From the NCBI RefSeq assembly GCF_963664135.1, contig NZ_OY760905.1, positions 1,302,001 to 1,366,000 of the forward strand: a DNA stretch of 64,000 bases, read 5' to 3'. This document shows positions 51,765 through 60,869 of this stretch, in pieces. The notes beneath the pieces are model-generated. The model saw nothing but the letters and a program-made list of their open reading frames with translations. It was not told the DNA's origin and ran no database searches. Every line of letters begins with the position of its first letter. Within the stretch, counting starts at the first letter, position 1. The DNA is from an uncultured Acetobacterium sp. GTDB taxonomy: Bacteria > Bacillota > Clostridia > Eubacteriales > Eubacteriaceae. A program made the translations under genes and the position numbers.

Positions 51765-53579
51765 TTATTCACCTTCTTCGTAAGCAAGTACGAGACCGGT
51801 GGCTACTGCATTACGTGGACCCTCAACACCTCTAATATTCGCCCGTCCTGAAACGATACTGTACTTAGATAAGGCATCTGTTACCAATTGCGGAATCTCA
51901 AAATCAAGTGCTGATCCTCCTACTAATGTAACAAATTCGATATCCCGAACATTTCCGGTGGGACTAACCCGTTCTAATGAACGAATGGCATTTACAACAA
52001 ATACTTTTGTTTTTGCTTCTCGACGTACTGCTCGAATACGTTCTAGTGAAAAGTTACCCGGCATGGGTATCATTCCATTTGGTGTCAAAATGACAACCCG
52101 TGCAAAAGTTCTGGGATCAAGTGGTTTGTCAAAAAATTGAACGGTTCCATCTTCATGACGAATATGGAATAAACTTTCAACCTTTGCCAACGGATATTTT
52201 TTGATGTCTTCCGCTAAACCCATGTTGTCATATCCTAGTTCCGATGCGATGAGCAGTGTAACCATATTTCCGGCACCTGCTAAATGGATGGACTTGATTT
52301 CACCTGCCCTGTTAATAATTGCTGCATCTGTCGATCCTGCACCCATATCGATAATTGCTAAAGGCATATTGCTTCCCGGTGTTGTTAATGCGCCACGGAT
52401 GGCCATATCGGCTTCAACTCCGCCAACTTCAACTTTTACACCCAGTTCAGCTTCCAATTCGTGCGCAATCATATTCATTTGTAATTTATCGGCTTTAACC
52501 ATGGCGGCAATACCAACGGCATTTTCCATGGAAAATTCTTCTGCAACCCCACCTTTGACAGTTTGTGGCACAAAAGTATCAACTGCTAATAAATCTTGAA
52601 TTTTAATTGCACTTGGTAACTGATCAGTTAAGCTCGACATTACCTGTCTAACCTTCTCAAGCATTCCACCGGCATTAGTGCCAGCTTCCCCTTTAATATC
52701 TTCAACAGGAGCTACGGAACGTATTGCTTCCATGATTTTTTCAGCGCCATCATCGACGTTAACCTGGGCTTTTTTGTTTGTTCCCTGGATAATGATCTGG
52801 CCAGCCGGGATTTTTCTTTCTTTGACATCCCCTGCCGGCGTTTTAATAACAACAGCTGAACGATTTCCAATGAGGGCTCGTGAAACAGGAACAACCTGTT
52901 TTGTCTCATCGGATGTTAAATCAAATACAGTTGCAATTCCGTATGGGTTTGATAGTTGTTCAACTACCGCACCTGGTGCGGCAACCTCAATGGCTGCACG
53001 CATGTTTCTTGGCACCTTTTCAATCAGCGAAACTTCATCAACAATTGGAATTTTTTTCATAAGACGGTTATTAATTAAAACGCCATCATCACGTTGGACA
53101 ATGGCACCATTAATAAATATGCCGTTATTAACAGCATGGTTAATAATACGAGAAGAATCTTCAAAATCCACTTCTCTTGGAATAACGACGATTACTGATT
53201 CGCCTTTATCACAATTATTAACTTCTCTTATGTCTACGGTCACACCCACACCGATCCCCAATCCCCCTGGTGTAGAGGGATTGTGACCGATCATGGTTGA
53301 TTCCGTAATAATTGTTTCCGTAATTGTTTCCATCGCTACATCCCCAATAACAGGAGCAGCTTCATTGATCCGGATTAAATCAACATTTTCTACGGTTAAA
53401 CCAGCTTTTTCTAGGGCTTGTTTGAGAGAGGCGAAAACTCCATGAATATTTTGACGTGTTCCCTTCATCCCAGTGGTATCAACAATACCGCTGCACAAAA
53501 ATTCAGGTTTTCCGTCCACATATCGGGCAAGCGCTGTTTCAGTACTTGCATTTCCAATATCTATTCCTGCAATAATCAT
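51765..53579 (-). CDS. pduG: Diol dehydratase reactivase large subunit
   Basis: The 604-residue ATPase has an actin-like fold: IAGIDIGNASTETALARY at the start and IDMGAGSTDAAIINRAGEIKSIHLAGAGNMV in the phosphate-2 loop. It matches DdrA/PduG along its length. It works with PduH to exchange damaged B12 in PduCDE. Gap of about 36 nt after pduE. Confidence 0.95.
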   Translation of the reverse strand: MIIAGIDIGNASTETALARYVDGKPEFLCSGIVDTTGMKGTRQNIHGVFASLKQALEKAGLTVENVDLIRINEAAPVIGDVAMETITETIITESTMIGHNPSTPGGLGIGVGVTVDIREVNNCDKGESVIVVIPREVDFEDSSRIINHAVNNGIFINGAIVQRDDGVLINNRLMKKIPIVDEVSLIEKVPRNMRAAIEVAAPGAVVEQLSNPYGIATVFDLTSDETKQVVPVSRALIGNRSAVVIKTPAGDVKERKIPAGQIIIQGTNKKAQVNVDDGAEKIMEAIRSVAPVEDIKGEAGTNAGGMLEKVRQVMSSLTDQLPSAIKIQDLLAVDTFVPQTVKGGVAEEFSMENAVGIAAMVKADKLQMNMIAHELEAELGVKVEVGGVEADMAIRGALTTPGSNMPLAIIDMGAGSTDAAIINRAGEIKSIHLAGAGNMVTLLIASELGYDNMGLAEDIKKYPLAKVESLFHIRHEDGTVQFFDKPLDPRTFARVVILTPNGMIPMPGNFSLERIRAVRREAKTKVFVVNAIRSLERVSPTGNVRDIEFVTLVGGSALDFEIPQLVTDALSKYSIVSGRANIRGVEGPRNAVATGLVLAYEEGE

Positions 53580-53615
53580 ATGTTAGTCCTCCCAACACTT
53601 CCTATTCTGCTAATT

Positions 53616-54119
53616 CTATAAGAATTCTTTTGATCTTTTTCGGTTGTAGTATACGTCAGCAGCTTCAGCTACTAAGGAAGCTGAAATTGGAGCATTGTAT
53701 TGATTTTTAAGTTCAGAAGCAATCGCCAATAATTCGTCTTTAGTCGATTTGTATGGACGAAGGGCATTGTAGATTTCTAATAAACGAGCATCTGGAACAG
53801 CAATTAGTTCAGCTGCTCTTCTTAGGTTTCTGGCAAATGCATCACGTTTTACAGATTCAGCAACTTGAGCTTGAAGTTCAAGGGTTTCTGGTCTGATACG
53901 TAAATCTTCTGGTGTTAATTGGCCAGCTAATAATTTATCTAAGGTTAATTCTTTGTAAGCTTTTCCGGTAGCAGAGAAGATCAGTTCTGGTCTTTTATCT
54001 CCGATTGGATAATCAGCTTTCGAAACGGTTCCGCAAGCTGCTGGAGCTGGAGCTGCAGCGGTACTCATAGAACTCATAACTTGTTTAACGATTTGTTCCA
54101 ACATTTGTTCTTGTGTCAT
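53616..54119 (-). CDS. pduE: Diol dehydratase small subunit
   Basis: The 167-residue gamma subunit of the B12-dependent diol dehydratase starts MTQEQMLEQIVKQVMSSM, an amphipathic helix, then a linker rich in Ala/Pro, then the conserved SKADYPIGDKRPELIFSATGKAYKELTLDKLL. The ATG at 54119 has GGAGGTGACC upstream; the frame runs to a GTG at 54134 but that lies inside the ribosome site. It is adjacent to pduD with a 15-nt gap. Confidence 0.95.
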   Translation of the reverse strand: MTQEQMLEQIVKQVMSSMSTAAAPAPAACGTVSKADYPIGDKRPELIFSATGKAYKELTLDKLLAGQLTPEDLRIRPETLELQAQVAESVKRDAFARNLRRAAELIAVPDARLLEIYNALRPYKSTKDELLAIASELKNQYNAPISASLVAEAADVYYNRKRSKEFL

Positions 54120-54134
54120 TCTGGTCACCTCCAC

Positions 54135-54782
54135 TTATACAAACGAAACTTGTTGTTCGACGGCTTTTTTACCGGCTTCAACATGTTCAGTTTCTTTAAT
54201 ATGTAATAAGGCTGCTTTTGCCTGGTAAGCTGGACGAGCCATTTGGTCGTTTCTTACTGGAACGGGTGCTGGGCTTTCGCCTTTAGCATATTTAGCAGCA
54301 TTTTTCCCAATCATACGATATGTTTCTAAATCGATCAATGGTGCTTGAGAAAATAATTCTAAGTTACTTAACTGTGGTAAATCTTTTTGGTGAATTAAAG
54401 AAGTACCTTTTGACTGGATACCAATACCGATTCCGGATCCAGAAAGTTTAGCAGCAGTATGACCGCATACAGCAACGTCAGAACTTCTGTAAATTTTGAT
54501 AACTCGGGCTTTTAAGCCTTCTTCTTCAATACCAGCGATAATTTCTTTAAGAACTTTATCGTGTGGAAGACCAACGATTGTTACCGTTTGAGATTCTGCA
54601 AAAGCAGGAGCTAAACCAATAACTACTTCATCACTAGCCATTCCTTGTTTTGCTTCTCCGATTGGAGTCAGTTTAACTGAGCCAGCAGCAGTAGCAGCTG
54701 GTGCAGCAGCTGAAGTAGCGCCAGTCATTTCTTTTAAAACATCTTCGATAATGCTTTTTAACATTTGTTCGTTTATAGCCAT
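54135..54782 (-). CDS. pduD: Diol dehydratase medium subunit
   Basis: The 215-residue beta subunit starts [19 protein letters not shown], the classic N-terminal helix that targets the holoenzyme to the shell lumen, followed by a low-complexity Ala linker. The core has [26 protein letters not shown] and [23 protein letters not shown] set the start at ATG 54782 (GGAAGGGGTG upstream); the open frame extends into pduC to 54860 only by chance. Confidence 0.95.
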   Translation of the reverse strand: MAINEQMLKSIIEDVLKEMTGATSAAAPAATAAGSVKLTPIGEAKQGMASDEVVIGLAPAFAESQTVTIVGLPHDKVLKEIIAGIEEEGLKARVIKIYRSSDVAVCGHTAAKLSGSGIGIGIQSKGTSLIHQKDLPQLSNLELFSQAPLIDLETYRMIGKNAAKYAKGESPAPVPVRNDQMARPAYQAKAALLHIKETEHVEAGKKAVEQQVSFV

Positions 54783-54798
54783 TTTTTTACACCCCTTC

Positions 54799-56466
54799 CT
54801 ATATGCTTGCTGGGTCAACAGCCCATGGAATATCTTGGATTTGTGCCCATCTTTCATCACTGATTACATAACCAGTTTTTACTCCATGATAAGTATTTGG
54901 ATAGTTAACTGCTGAAATACATTCCCATGTAGAGCTTAATTTAGAAGCAGTGTGTAAGTAGTCACCAGCACATTTCTGTAACTGAATGTTAAAGATCGAT
55001 TCAGCAACATCTCTCATGCCGCCTCGGTCTAAAGCTTTAATAAAGTCAACCGCTGTTGCGCCGCGACCCATTAAATCTTCAACAGATTTTAAGTCAGCTA
55101 CGACATCACGGTCAGGCATATCTTGAGATCCACGTGCATAAGTTGCAGCTTCAACTTCAGCATCAGTGATTTCGGTTAAGCCTAATTCTCTGAATAAGAT
55201 TTGCATTGCGCGAGCGCCTTTAGCACGAGCAGCAACAACTGTATCTTCATCAGCAGGTTGTAAACCGGCATCGATTTTTAAGTCACGTTGGATTACATTC
55301 CAATCGTCATAATCATCTGCATCCCAGTTAGAGCCTGCAAACATATTATCATAGTTAGGTGTAGCAGAGTAACCAGAACAGATATAATCAGTTCCTGGTA
55401 CCATTTGCATTAATGAACGAGCAACTCGTCGTAAGTCAGAGTGAGTAAAGGTTTGGTCATTAGAAGAAGCACACTCTAAATCGAGGCATGCTGCTAATAA
55501 GTTTTCAGCCAATACTTCTCGGATACCACCTGGTACACCAGCTGGAACACCGATACAAGAAACTGAACCATTCTGGCTTCCTTGTACGCCGGCGCCCTTA
55601 GTGATGTATAAGCATCGAGCTTCAAGATAAAGCATTGATTTGCCTTCTGCATAACCCATTTGTACTTCTGATCCAGAACCAGATGTAAAACGCATTTTCA
55701 AACCACGAGAAGCGTAGCTTGATGCTAAGAAAGCTTTAGAGTATGGCGTATCATCACCATCCATGAAAACTGGTTCTGTACCATATACAGAAATAGTTTC
55801 AGCATACGCGGTGTAACCTTTCATACCAAGGTCAAGTTCGGTAGCTTCTTCAACCGCACATTGTGTTAAGATACCTGGACGACCAACATTTGCGCCGACC
55901 ATGATCGCAAGTGCGTTAAATGGTGCATAACGACCAATACCTACGGTTGTTTCCATTTCATCAAATCCACGGATAGCAGCTTCTGCAGCATCAGCAGCGA
56001 TTTGAACCATGTTATCTTTTACGTTGGTAACGTGACATTGGTTAGAAGGCATTAAACGAGCTCGCATTTTACTTTGAGCCATCATCATTTCTAATACTGT
56101 CATATGACCAAGTACTTCGGTAATTTTAGCAGGAGTGATTGATGTCGTAATATCGACAACGATATCTCTTGGTACATTAATATCAACAAGCATATTGGCA
56201 ATTTTGATCGAATCCATTGCCATATATTCTTGGGCTTTTTCTAAACGAATTGCATAGTTAGCGATGAAAGTATCAAGCATATCGAATTCAGCTCGTTTTT
56301 TTCCATCCAGTTCTACAACTACACCATTTTCAACGATTAAACTAGGAACTGGGTCCCCAGGGCTGTTCATTGCAATTAGACCTACTTCTGGCCATTCTTT
56401 AACGAAACCATCCTTTTTGACTGGACGAGCTGCTAAAGCTTCAAATCTTTTTGACTTCATAGTCAT
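54799..56466 (-). CDS. pduC: Adenosylcobalamin-dependent diol dehydratase large subunit
   Basis: The 555-residue alpha subunit is the catalytic TIM barrel that converts 1,2-propanediol to propanal (glycerol and ethylene glycol can also be substrates of this family). Recognisable stretches: [65 protein letters not shown] and [20 protein letters not shown]. The full-length sequence has no gaps. RBS AAGGAGGAA before ATG 56466. It follows pduB by 38 nt. Diol versus glycerol preference cannot be settled from sequence reading alone. Confidence 0.95.
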   Translation of the reverse strand: MTMKSKRFEALAARPVKKDGFVKEWPEVGLIAMNSPGDPVPSLIVENGVVVELDGKKRAEFDMLDTFIANYAIRLEKAQEYMAMDSIKIANMLVDINVPRDIVVDITTSITPAKITEVLGHMTVLEMMMAQSKMRARLMPSNQCHVTNVKDNMVQIAADAAEAAIRGFDEMETTVGIGRYAPFNALAIMVGANVGRPGILTQCAVEEATELDLGMKGYTAYAETISVYGTEPVFMDGDDTPYSKAFLASSYASRGLKMRFTSGSGSEVQMGYAEGKSMLYLEARCLYITKGAGVQGSQNGSVSCIGVPAGVPGGIREVLAENLLAACLDLECASSNDQTFTHSDLRRVARSLMQMVPGTDYICSGYSATPNYDNMFAGSNWDADDYDDWNVIQRDLKIDAGLQPADEDTVVAARAKGARAMQILFRELGLTEITDAEVEAATYARGSQDMPDRDVVADLKSVEDLMGRGATAVDFIKALDRGGMRDVAESIFNIQLQKCAGDYLHTASKLSSTWECISAVNYPNTYHGVKTGYVISDERWAQIQDIPWAVDPASI

Positions 56467-56504
56467 TATTCCTCCTTCTTTCTTAGAAAACTAACAACAG
56501 CTAC

Positions 56505-57290
56505 TTAAATATAAGGAGTTGTTACAGGTGGGCAAGGACCGCCAAGAGCTTCTAAAGCTTGTTTACCAACTTCTCTAGCAGCGTATACGGCTTGACGAAC
56601 AGCACCAGCGTCTCCAGAAATGAAGATCATTGATTCATTCGAGTATTTTGTTCCACCATTATCTGGTGAAGCATATCCAACTAATTCTACATTCGCAGCT
56701 TTTAAAGCAGCATCTGACATTAATACGCCGATACCAGCTGGAGCACCAACAATGATTGCAAAGGCTTTTCCGATTGGAGCGCCTAAAGTCATGTTACAAG
56801 CAAAGCTTGCACGTGCAGTATATTGGAATTCTAAATGACCTGAAGCATTTGCATATACATCTCCGAAGGTTCTGTTTAAGTCGTTAAGGGCAACTTCAAC
56901 AGCTCGTTTAGCGTCAGATACATCTTCAGCTCCAAAGATAATTAAAGAACCATGACCTGCGCCACCTTCAGTATCTCTTGCAAGTTCACAAGAAACAACT
57001 TCGCAATTAGTAGCTTTTACAGCTTCATCAGCAGCGAAAATCTGAGGACCAGCACCAGTTCTAGCGGAAAGAATACCGATAGATCTGTATTTAGGATCAA
57101 TTTTCATAGCTTCATGTAAAGTTCTGTCCACGTTTGCAATAACAAAACCAATTGTGTTACCAACAGCTGTTCCTACAAATTCGGTCAATCCGCATACACC
57201 TGTTGCAGCGGCAACTGAGCCAGTTTCTTCAACTTCACTCATTTTTTTCATAACTTCTTCCATCAACTTGTTCATTAAATCATCTTTCAT
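56505..57290 (-). CDS. pduB: PduB-type tandem-BMC trimeric shell protein
   Basis: The 261-residue BMC-T protein forms a pseudo-hexameric trimer with possible gated pores. It has two BMC domains: GNTIGFVIANVDRTLHEAM and GKAFAIIVGAPAGIGVLMSDAALKAANVELVGY. The N-terminal helix (LMNKLMEEVMKKMSEVEE) is of the type that binds core enzymes to the shell in Pdu systems. ATG 57290. It overlaps no other gene and follows pduA by 28 nt. Confidence 0.95.
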   Translation of the reverse strand: MKDDLMNKLMEEVMKKMSEVEETGSVAAATGVCGLTEFVGTAVGNTIGFVIANVDRTLHEAMKIDPKYRSIGILSARTGAGPQIFAADEAVKATNCEVVSCELARDTEGGAGHGSLIIFGAEDVSDAKRAVEVALNDLNRTFGDVYANASGHLEFQYTARASFACNMTLGAPIGKAFAIIVGAPAGIGVLMSDAALKAANVELVGYASPDNGGTKYSNESMIFISGDAGAVRQAVYAAREVGKQALEALGGPCPPVTTPYI

Positions 57291-57318
57291 TAATTTACAC
57301 CTCCGTAATTATTAAATA

Positions 57319-57594
57319 TTATAGACTTGGTAAAATTTTCTCCACATCACCGTGTGGTCTTGGGATTACGTGTACTGAAACAACTTGTCCAACTTTGTCA
57401 GCTGCTGCAGCACCTGCATCAACTGCAGCCTTAACTGCTCCAACATCACCACGAACCATTACAGTTACTAAACCAGAACCGATTTTTTCGTAGCCCATTA
57501 ATGATACATTTGCTGATTTTACCATAGCATCTGCTGCTTCAATAGCGGCAACTAGACCTTTGGTTTCAATCATGCCTAAAGCTTCGTTTGTCAT
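57319..57594 (-). CDS. pduA: PduA/PduJ-type hexameric shell protein
   Basis: The 91-residue BMC-H protein has [24 protein letters not shown] and the pore motif [25 protein letters not shown], identical in type to the PduA/PduJ Gly-Ser-Gly pore that passes the diol. Length matches PduJ, but it is first in the operon, the usual PduA position. RBS AAGGAGG before ATG 57594. Only one hexamer gene of this type is present. Confidence 0.95.
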   Translation of the reverse strand: MTNEALGMIETKGLVAAIEAADAMVKSANVSLMGYEKIGSGLVTVMVRGDVGAVKAAVDAGAAAADKVGQVVSVHVIPRPHGDVEKILPSL

Positions 57595-57828
57595 AAGCTC
57601 TATCCTCCTTAATTACAAGATTTTGTTACTGAACTACCTATATTTTAATTCAAAGGCTATGATAATTACTTGTGCTGTTCTTATAAAATTATTGTACGTT
57701 TCTTAAAATCAGCTTGAAAACCTTTTAATACCGCTGTTTTTTGTGCCTGTATACAAAAACATAGTGGAATATTTTGTCTAATGCCTGCACTTAAAAGTCG
57801 ACCCATTTTATTTAGACACATAAAAAGA
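57595..57828 (-). promoter_or_regulatory. Upstream regulatory region of the pdu operon
   Basis: AT-rich gap between the response regulator terminator and pduA. A possible TACAAT -10 lies on the minus strand near 57694, but the -35 is poor, which fits activator-dependent control. The decamer GAATATTTTG at 57767-57776 also occurs upstream of the histidine kinase (60370-60379). TTGTGCCTGT (57741-57750) and TTGTGCTGT (57670-57678) are near repeats. These are candidate activator boxes only. Confidence 0.35.
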
Positions 57829-57854
57829 ACAGGTCAACTCTAAAGTTTACCTGT
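57829..57854 (-). terminator. Hairpin after the response regulator gene
   Basis: On the minus strand ACAGGTAAACT pairs with AGTTGACCTGT (one mismatch), followed by TCTTTTTATG. It would separate the regulator transcript from the pdu operon. Confidence 0.7.
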
Positions 57855-57887
57855 CCCATTTTTTTACTCATTTATTAAGTTTTTGTA

Positions 57888-59006
57888 TCAGGATACTTCC
57901 CGATGTTTATCTAAGTATTTTTCATCTTTCGCGTGGTTGTTCGCTAAATGTTCTTCCTCTTCCATCGCAATACCACGACGTTCTTTTCGATACTCCGTCG
58001 GGGTCATGCCGGTACTCTTTTTAAACACCTTACTGAAATAGTTTGGTTCATGATAAGAAAGATCCAACGCAATATTGATAATCGGCACATCGGTATTGGC
58101 CAGCATATCCTTGGCGATTTCAATTTTTCGCTCGGTCAGATAAGTGACAAAGTTTACACCCGTTTCCTTTTTAAAGATCTTACTTAAATAGTAAGAACTC
58201 ATATTAGCGTATTCGCCGACCTGATCAAGGGAAATGTCCTTATAACAGTTGCGATCAATATAGTTTAAAATATCTTCGATGTTATTCTTGCGGGTTTCCT
58301 TATTATCAAGCATCCGATCAAAGACCTTGTCGATGGTTTTCATGATTTCTATTTTTAAATCATAGCGATTTTTATAGCCGTTGACAAACTGCATGTTATT
58401 GTGGGAACATAGCGGACTATTCAGTTCATAACCACACATATCCTGGGTAACAATGTTAAGTTCTTCCATAAAATGTTTTATTTCTGCTTGAACTGACATG
58501 ATATCGTAGGTGTGGTAATCATAAATCATATCCAGATAACTGATCAGGGCCGTTCTGGCATCACTGTACTTTTTCTGGATGATCGCAAAAATCACTTCAT
58601 TCATTTTTTCATCAAATCGTTCTTTGGCATTATTTTTTAATGAAGCGATACTCTGATTAATCGAATCCATCAGTTGTTGTGGTCTAATCGGCTTCAGCAG
58701 AAAATCATCCACCCGAGCCTTGATGGCTTGATGAGCAAAATCAAATTCGTTAAACGCCGTAATCAAAATGACCTTTTTTTCATGATCTTCTTTTTTGATC
58801 ATTTTTAATACATCAATCCCATTAATCTCAGGAATATTAATATCCAAAAGAATAATATCTGGATTCAATCGACGGATTTCTTCAATCGCCACCAAACCTG
58901 ATGATGCTTCACCGATAACTTCAATATTTTCGCCATGCTGACTCAAAATGAGTTTAATCGCTTCAATCTCTAAATGTTCGTCTTCTACAATAAACAGTTT
59001 ATACAT
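57888..59006 (-). CDS. AraC-type response regulator
   Basis: The 372-residue regulator has an N-terminal receiver (VEDEHLEIEAI, phospho-acceptor Asp55 in ILLDINIPE, and Lys in FLLKPIRP). A long middle helical region follows, then a C-terminal AraC double HTH at about 255-350 (LDQVGEYANMSSYYLSKIFKKETGVNFVTYL, then DLSYHEPNYFSKVFKKSTGMTPTEYRK). A charged tail of about 25 residues follows. It is two bases after the histidine kinase and lies next to the pdu operon, so it probably activates it in response to substrate. Target genes are inferred from position only. Confidence 0.92.
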   Translation of the reverse strand: MYKLFIVEDEHLEIEAIKLILSQHGENIEVIGEASSGLVAIEEIRRLNPDIILLDINIPEINGIDVLKMIKKEDHEKKVILITAFNEFDFAHQAIKARVDDFLLKPIRPQQLMDSINQSIASLKNNAKERFDEKMNEVIFAIIQKKYSDARTALISYLDMIYDYHTYDIMSVQAEIKHFMEELNIVTQDMCGYELNSPLCSHNNMQFVNGYKNRYDLKIEIMKTIDKVFDRMLDNKETRKNNIEDILNYIDRNCYKDISLDQVGEYANMSSYYLSKIFKKETGVNFVTYLTERKIEIAKDMLANTDVPIINIALDLSYHEPNYFSKVFKKSTGMTPTEYRKERRGIAMEEEEHLANNHAKDEKYLDKHREVS

Positions 59007-59008
59007 GA

Positions 59009-60262
59009 TTATAATCCCCTCCCAGCTAGAGATTTACGGGGTATTTTAATGGTAATTTCAGTGCCGTTTTCAAGCTCACTTTTTATCTCAACCCCATAAT
59101 CAACGCCATAGTAATACATAAGCCGCTTGTTCGCGTTATTGATTCCGATTCCGGTATTTTTTTCCCGTCCATCCGCTTCGTAGGTTCCATCCAAAATTTT
59201 ATGGATCCGGTCATTTGGAATACCTTTGCCGTCATCGACAATTTTCAATATGGCAACTTCTTTTAAAATATCCGCCGTTATTCTCACTTGACCACCTTTT
59301 GCATTGGGTTCAATGGCATGGATAATGGCATTTTCCACAAAAGGCTGGATGGTCATAAATGGACACAGAATATCTTCTGCCAACTCATCTACTTCCACTG
59401 AATAATTCAACCGATTGCCCAGCCGCATTTTTTGGATGGATAAATAATTCTGAACATGTTCCATCTCTTCTTTTAAGGTTACTACATTATTTTTTTCTTT
59501 TTTCAAGGTATAACGCATCATATCCGAAAACGCATAAATCATTTCCTGGGTTTTGTCAGCACCTTCTAAAAGAGCCAAACGGCCAATCGTATTTAATACA
59601 TTAAACAGAAAATGCGGATTAATCTGAGCCTGTAGCGCTTTCAAGTCCGCCTCTTTCAGGGAGGCCTCAACCTCACTCCGCAGCTTAACCTCTTCCATCA
59701 ACTCAAGATTTTTATTATGCAATTCCTCCTGAATGATGTGGATCATCTGTTTTTCGACAAGATAATTGGCAATTGTATAAAGCAGATCCGCTGCCGCTCT
59801 TACCTGAGTGAGAGTTGTTTTTAGTGTTTTGTCATATAAATCAGTAATTTCAGGATTTTTTGAAAAATCTGTCAATTCATGACTTGTTCCAAAAGGCAGG
59901 CGTTTCATTTCTTCTTCATCAATTTTTACCTGACCAGCCATAATTGCCCCCAGATAATTACCTTTTACCATAATTGGAACTGCAAGATCTACTAATCCTC
60001 CATGGCAAATGTAAATCGATGGTTTCCCAGAACGTGCTGACTCAATGCCCCCATGGGCATCTGATTGATAACAGCAATCCCGATTGTTGCTGTCTTTTCT
60101 GACACAATTACAGTATTCCGAAAAATTACTGTATTCTGTAATCGGATTGCCCTTGTAATCAACAGTAACCGCAGCAAGTCCGGTGGCATCTGAAAAAGAA
60201 TCCTGGATTCTTTGCAGCACCTCTACGTCAATAATGTCAGTAATCTTTAGTAAGACTCTCAT
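59009..60262 (-). CDS. PocR-domain sensor histidine kinase (LytS-like kinase core)
   Basis: The 417-residue soluble kinase has an N-terminal PocR sensor (about 8-170) with cysteines in YCNCVRKDSNNRDCC and ICHGGLVDLAVPIM, as in the Salmonella PocR ligand domain that responds to 1,2-propanediol. A coiled linker follows (about 170-208), then a HisKA_LytS-type core: His217 in NPHFLFNVLNTI and an ATPase domain with FMTIQPFVENAIIHAI and VDDGKGIPNDRI. No transmembrane helices. Cytoplasmic diol sensing is thus likely. ATG 60262, GGGGT upstream. Confidence 0.9.
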   Translation of the reverse strand: MRVLLKITDIIDVEVLQRIQDSFSDATGLAAVTVDYKGNPITEYSNFSEYCNCVRKDSNNRDCCYQSDAHGGIESARSGKPSIYICHGGLVDLAVPIMVKGNYLGAIMAGQVKIDEEEMKRLPFGTSHELTDFSKNPEITDLYDKTLKTTLTQVRAAADLLYTIANYLVEKQMIHIIQEELHNKNLELMEEVKLRSEVEASLKEADLKALQAQINPHFLFNVLNTIGRLALLEGADKTQEMIYAFSDMMRYTLKKEKNNVVTLKEEMEHVQNYLSIQKMRLGNRLNYSVEVDELAEDILCPFMTIQPFVENAIIHAIEPNAKGGQVRITADILKEVAILKIVDDGKGIPNDRIHKILDGTYEADGREKNTGIGINNANKRLMYYYGVDYGVEIKSELENGTEITIKIPRKSLAGRGL

Positions 60263-60603
60263 AAAACAACCCCTTTAGACAATAATCCCATAATTTCATT
60301 TACATCGATTTCCATTGAGTAATATTATAACACAAACAGGAATTTTTTGGCATTTTTTTTACCATTTTAGAATATTTTGCTTTGCATCAGTATTATATTG
60401 CTTTGTATTTTTTTATTTATTGGTATTTGTTGCAAACCAGATATTTTCTTGACTCCGTATATTTTTGCAATTCCGTATTTTATAGGTTGCAAACAACAAA
60501 CCGTTTTTTTTACGAATTATCCCCTTGAACCAGTGTTTTTCCATCTATTTATTTCTTAAAAGTAATTTAATAATGATTTTTAGGAATGTTTTTAAAAAAA
60601 GAC
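60263..60603 (-). promoter_or_regulatory. Upstream region of the sensor kinase with a -10 box and 21-bp direct repeats
   Basis: AT-rich 340 nt with no reading frame. TATAAT on the minus strand (60329-60324) lacks a good -35. About 44 nt further upstream two 15-bp direct repeats, TATTTTGCTTTGCAT (60373-60387) and TATATTGCTTTGTAT (60394-60408), are spaced exactly 21 bp, or two helical turns, as AraC-family sites often are. TTGCAAAC occurs twice beyond that (near 60430 and 60487). Autoregulation is a plausible reading. Confidence 0.45.
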
Positions 60604-60632
60604 TTGCAAAAAAAAGACCCGTCAATTATACT
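60604..60632 (+). promoter_or_regulatory. Promoter of the tRNA-Ala gene
   Basis: TTGCAA (60604-60609), 17 nt, TATACT (60627-60632). It lies 30 nt before the tRNA. Confidence 0.75.
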
Positions 60633-60661
60633 GTAAAAGTGTCCTGAAAGCAGTACTATCT

Positions 60662-60737
60662 GGGGGTGTGGCGAAGTTGGGATCGCGTCTGACTGGCAGT
60701 CAGAAGGCCAGGGGTTCGAGTCCCCTCATCTCCACCA
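60662..60737 (+). tRNA. tRNA-Ala, anticodon GGC
   Basis: A 76-nt gene with encoded CCA. The 7-bp acceptor GGGGGTG/CATCTCC includes a G3-U70 wobble, the alanine identity element. D-arm GCG/CGC, anticodon stem TCTGA/TCAGA with loop CTGGCAG (anticodon GGC reading GCC/GCU), and T-arm GGGGTTCGAGTCCCC are all intact. Discriminator A73. It is the probable integration site of the element to its right. Confidence 0.93.
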
Positions 60738-60750
60738 ATTAGAATTGCAT

Positions 60751-60779
60751 AAGAGAGCCGTTGAGGTTCTCTTTTTTTT
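60751..60779 (+). terminator. Terminator of the tRNA-Ala gene
   Basis: GAGAGCC (60753-60759) pairs with GGTTCTC (60765-60771, one G-U), followed by eight T. Confidence 0.85.
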
Positions 60780-60816
60780 ATGTCCGGGTGTAGAATCGGG
60801 TCAAAAAACCCCCACC

Positions 60817-60836
60817 TTGGGGACAATTTGGGGACA
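60817..60836. repeat. Direct repeat, possible integrase arm or attachment sites
   Basis: TTGGGGACA occurs at 60817-60825 and 60828-60836, one helical turn apart, between the tRNA terminator and the integrase stop. Such short direct repeats next to a tRNA att site are typical of tyrosine integrase arm sites, but the function here is inferred. Confidence 0.45.
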
Positions 60837-60869
60837 GTTCTTAAAATAATTAAAGCCCAATAACAAAAG

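Noticed and set aside
52678..53286. Plus-strand open frame of 202 codons opposite pduG
   Set aside because: It is a shadow of a strongly conserved coding sequence, with a Ser/Pro/Thr-rich product typical of antisense translations.
57735..57755. Sigma-54 -24/-12 promoter before pduA (GGCAC...GC)
   Set aside because: The spacing between GG and GC is one base too long and no sigma-54 activator is adjacent; an AraC-type regulator is.
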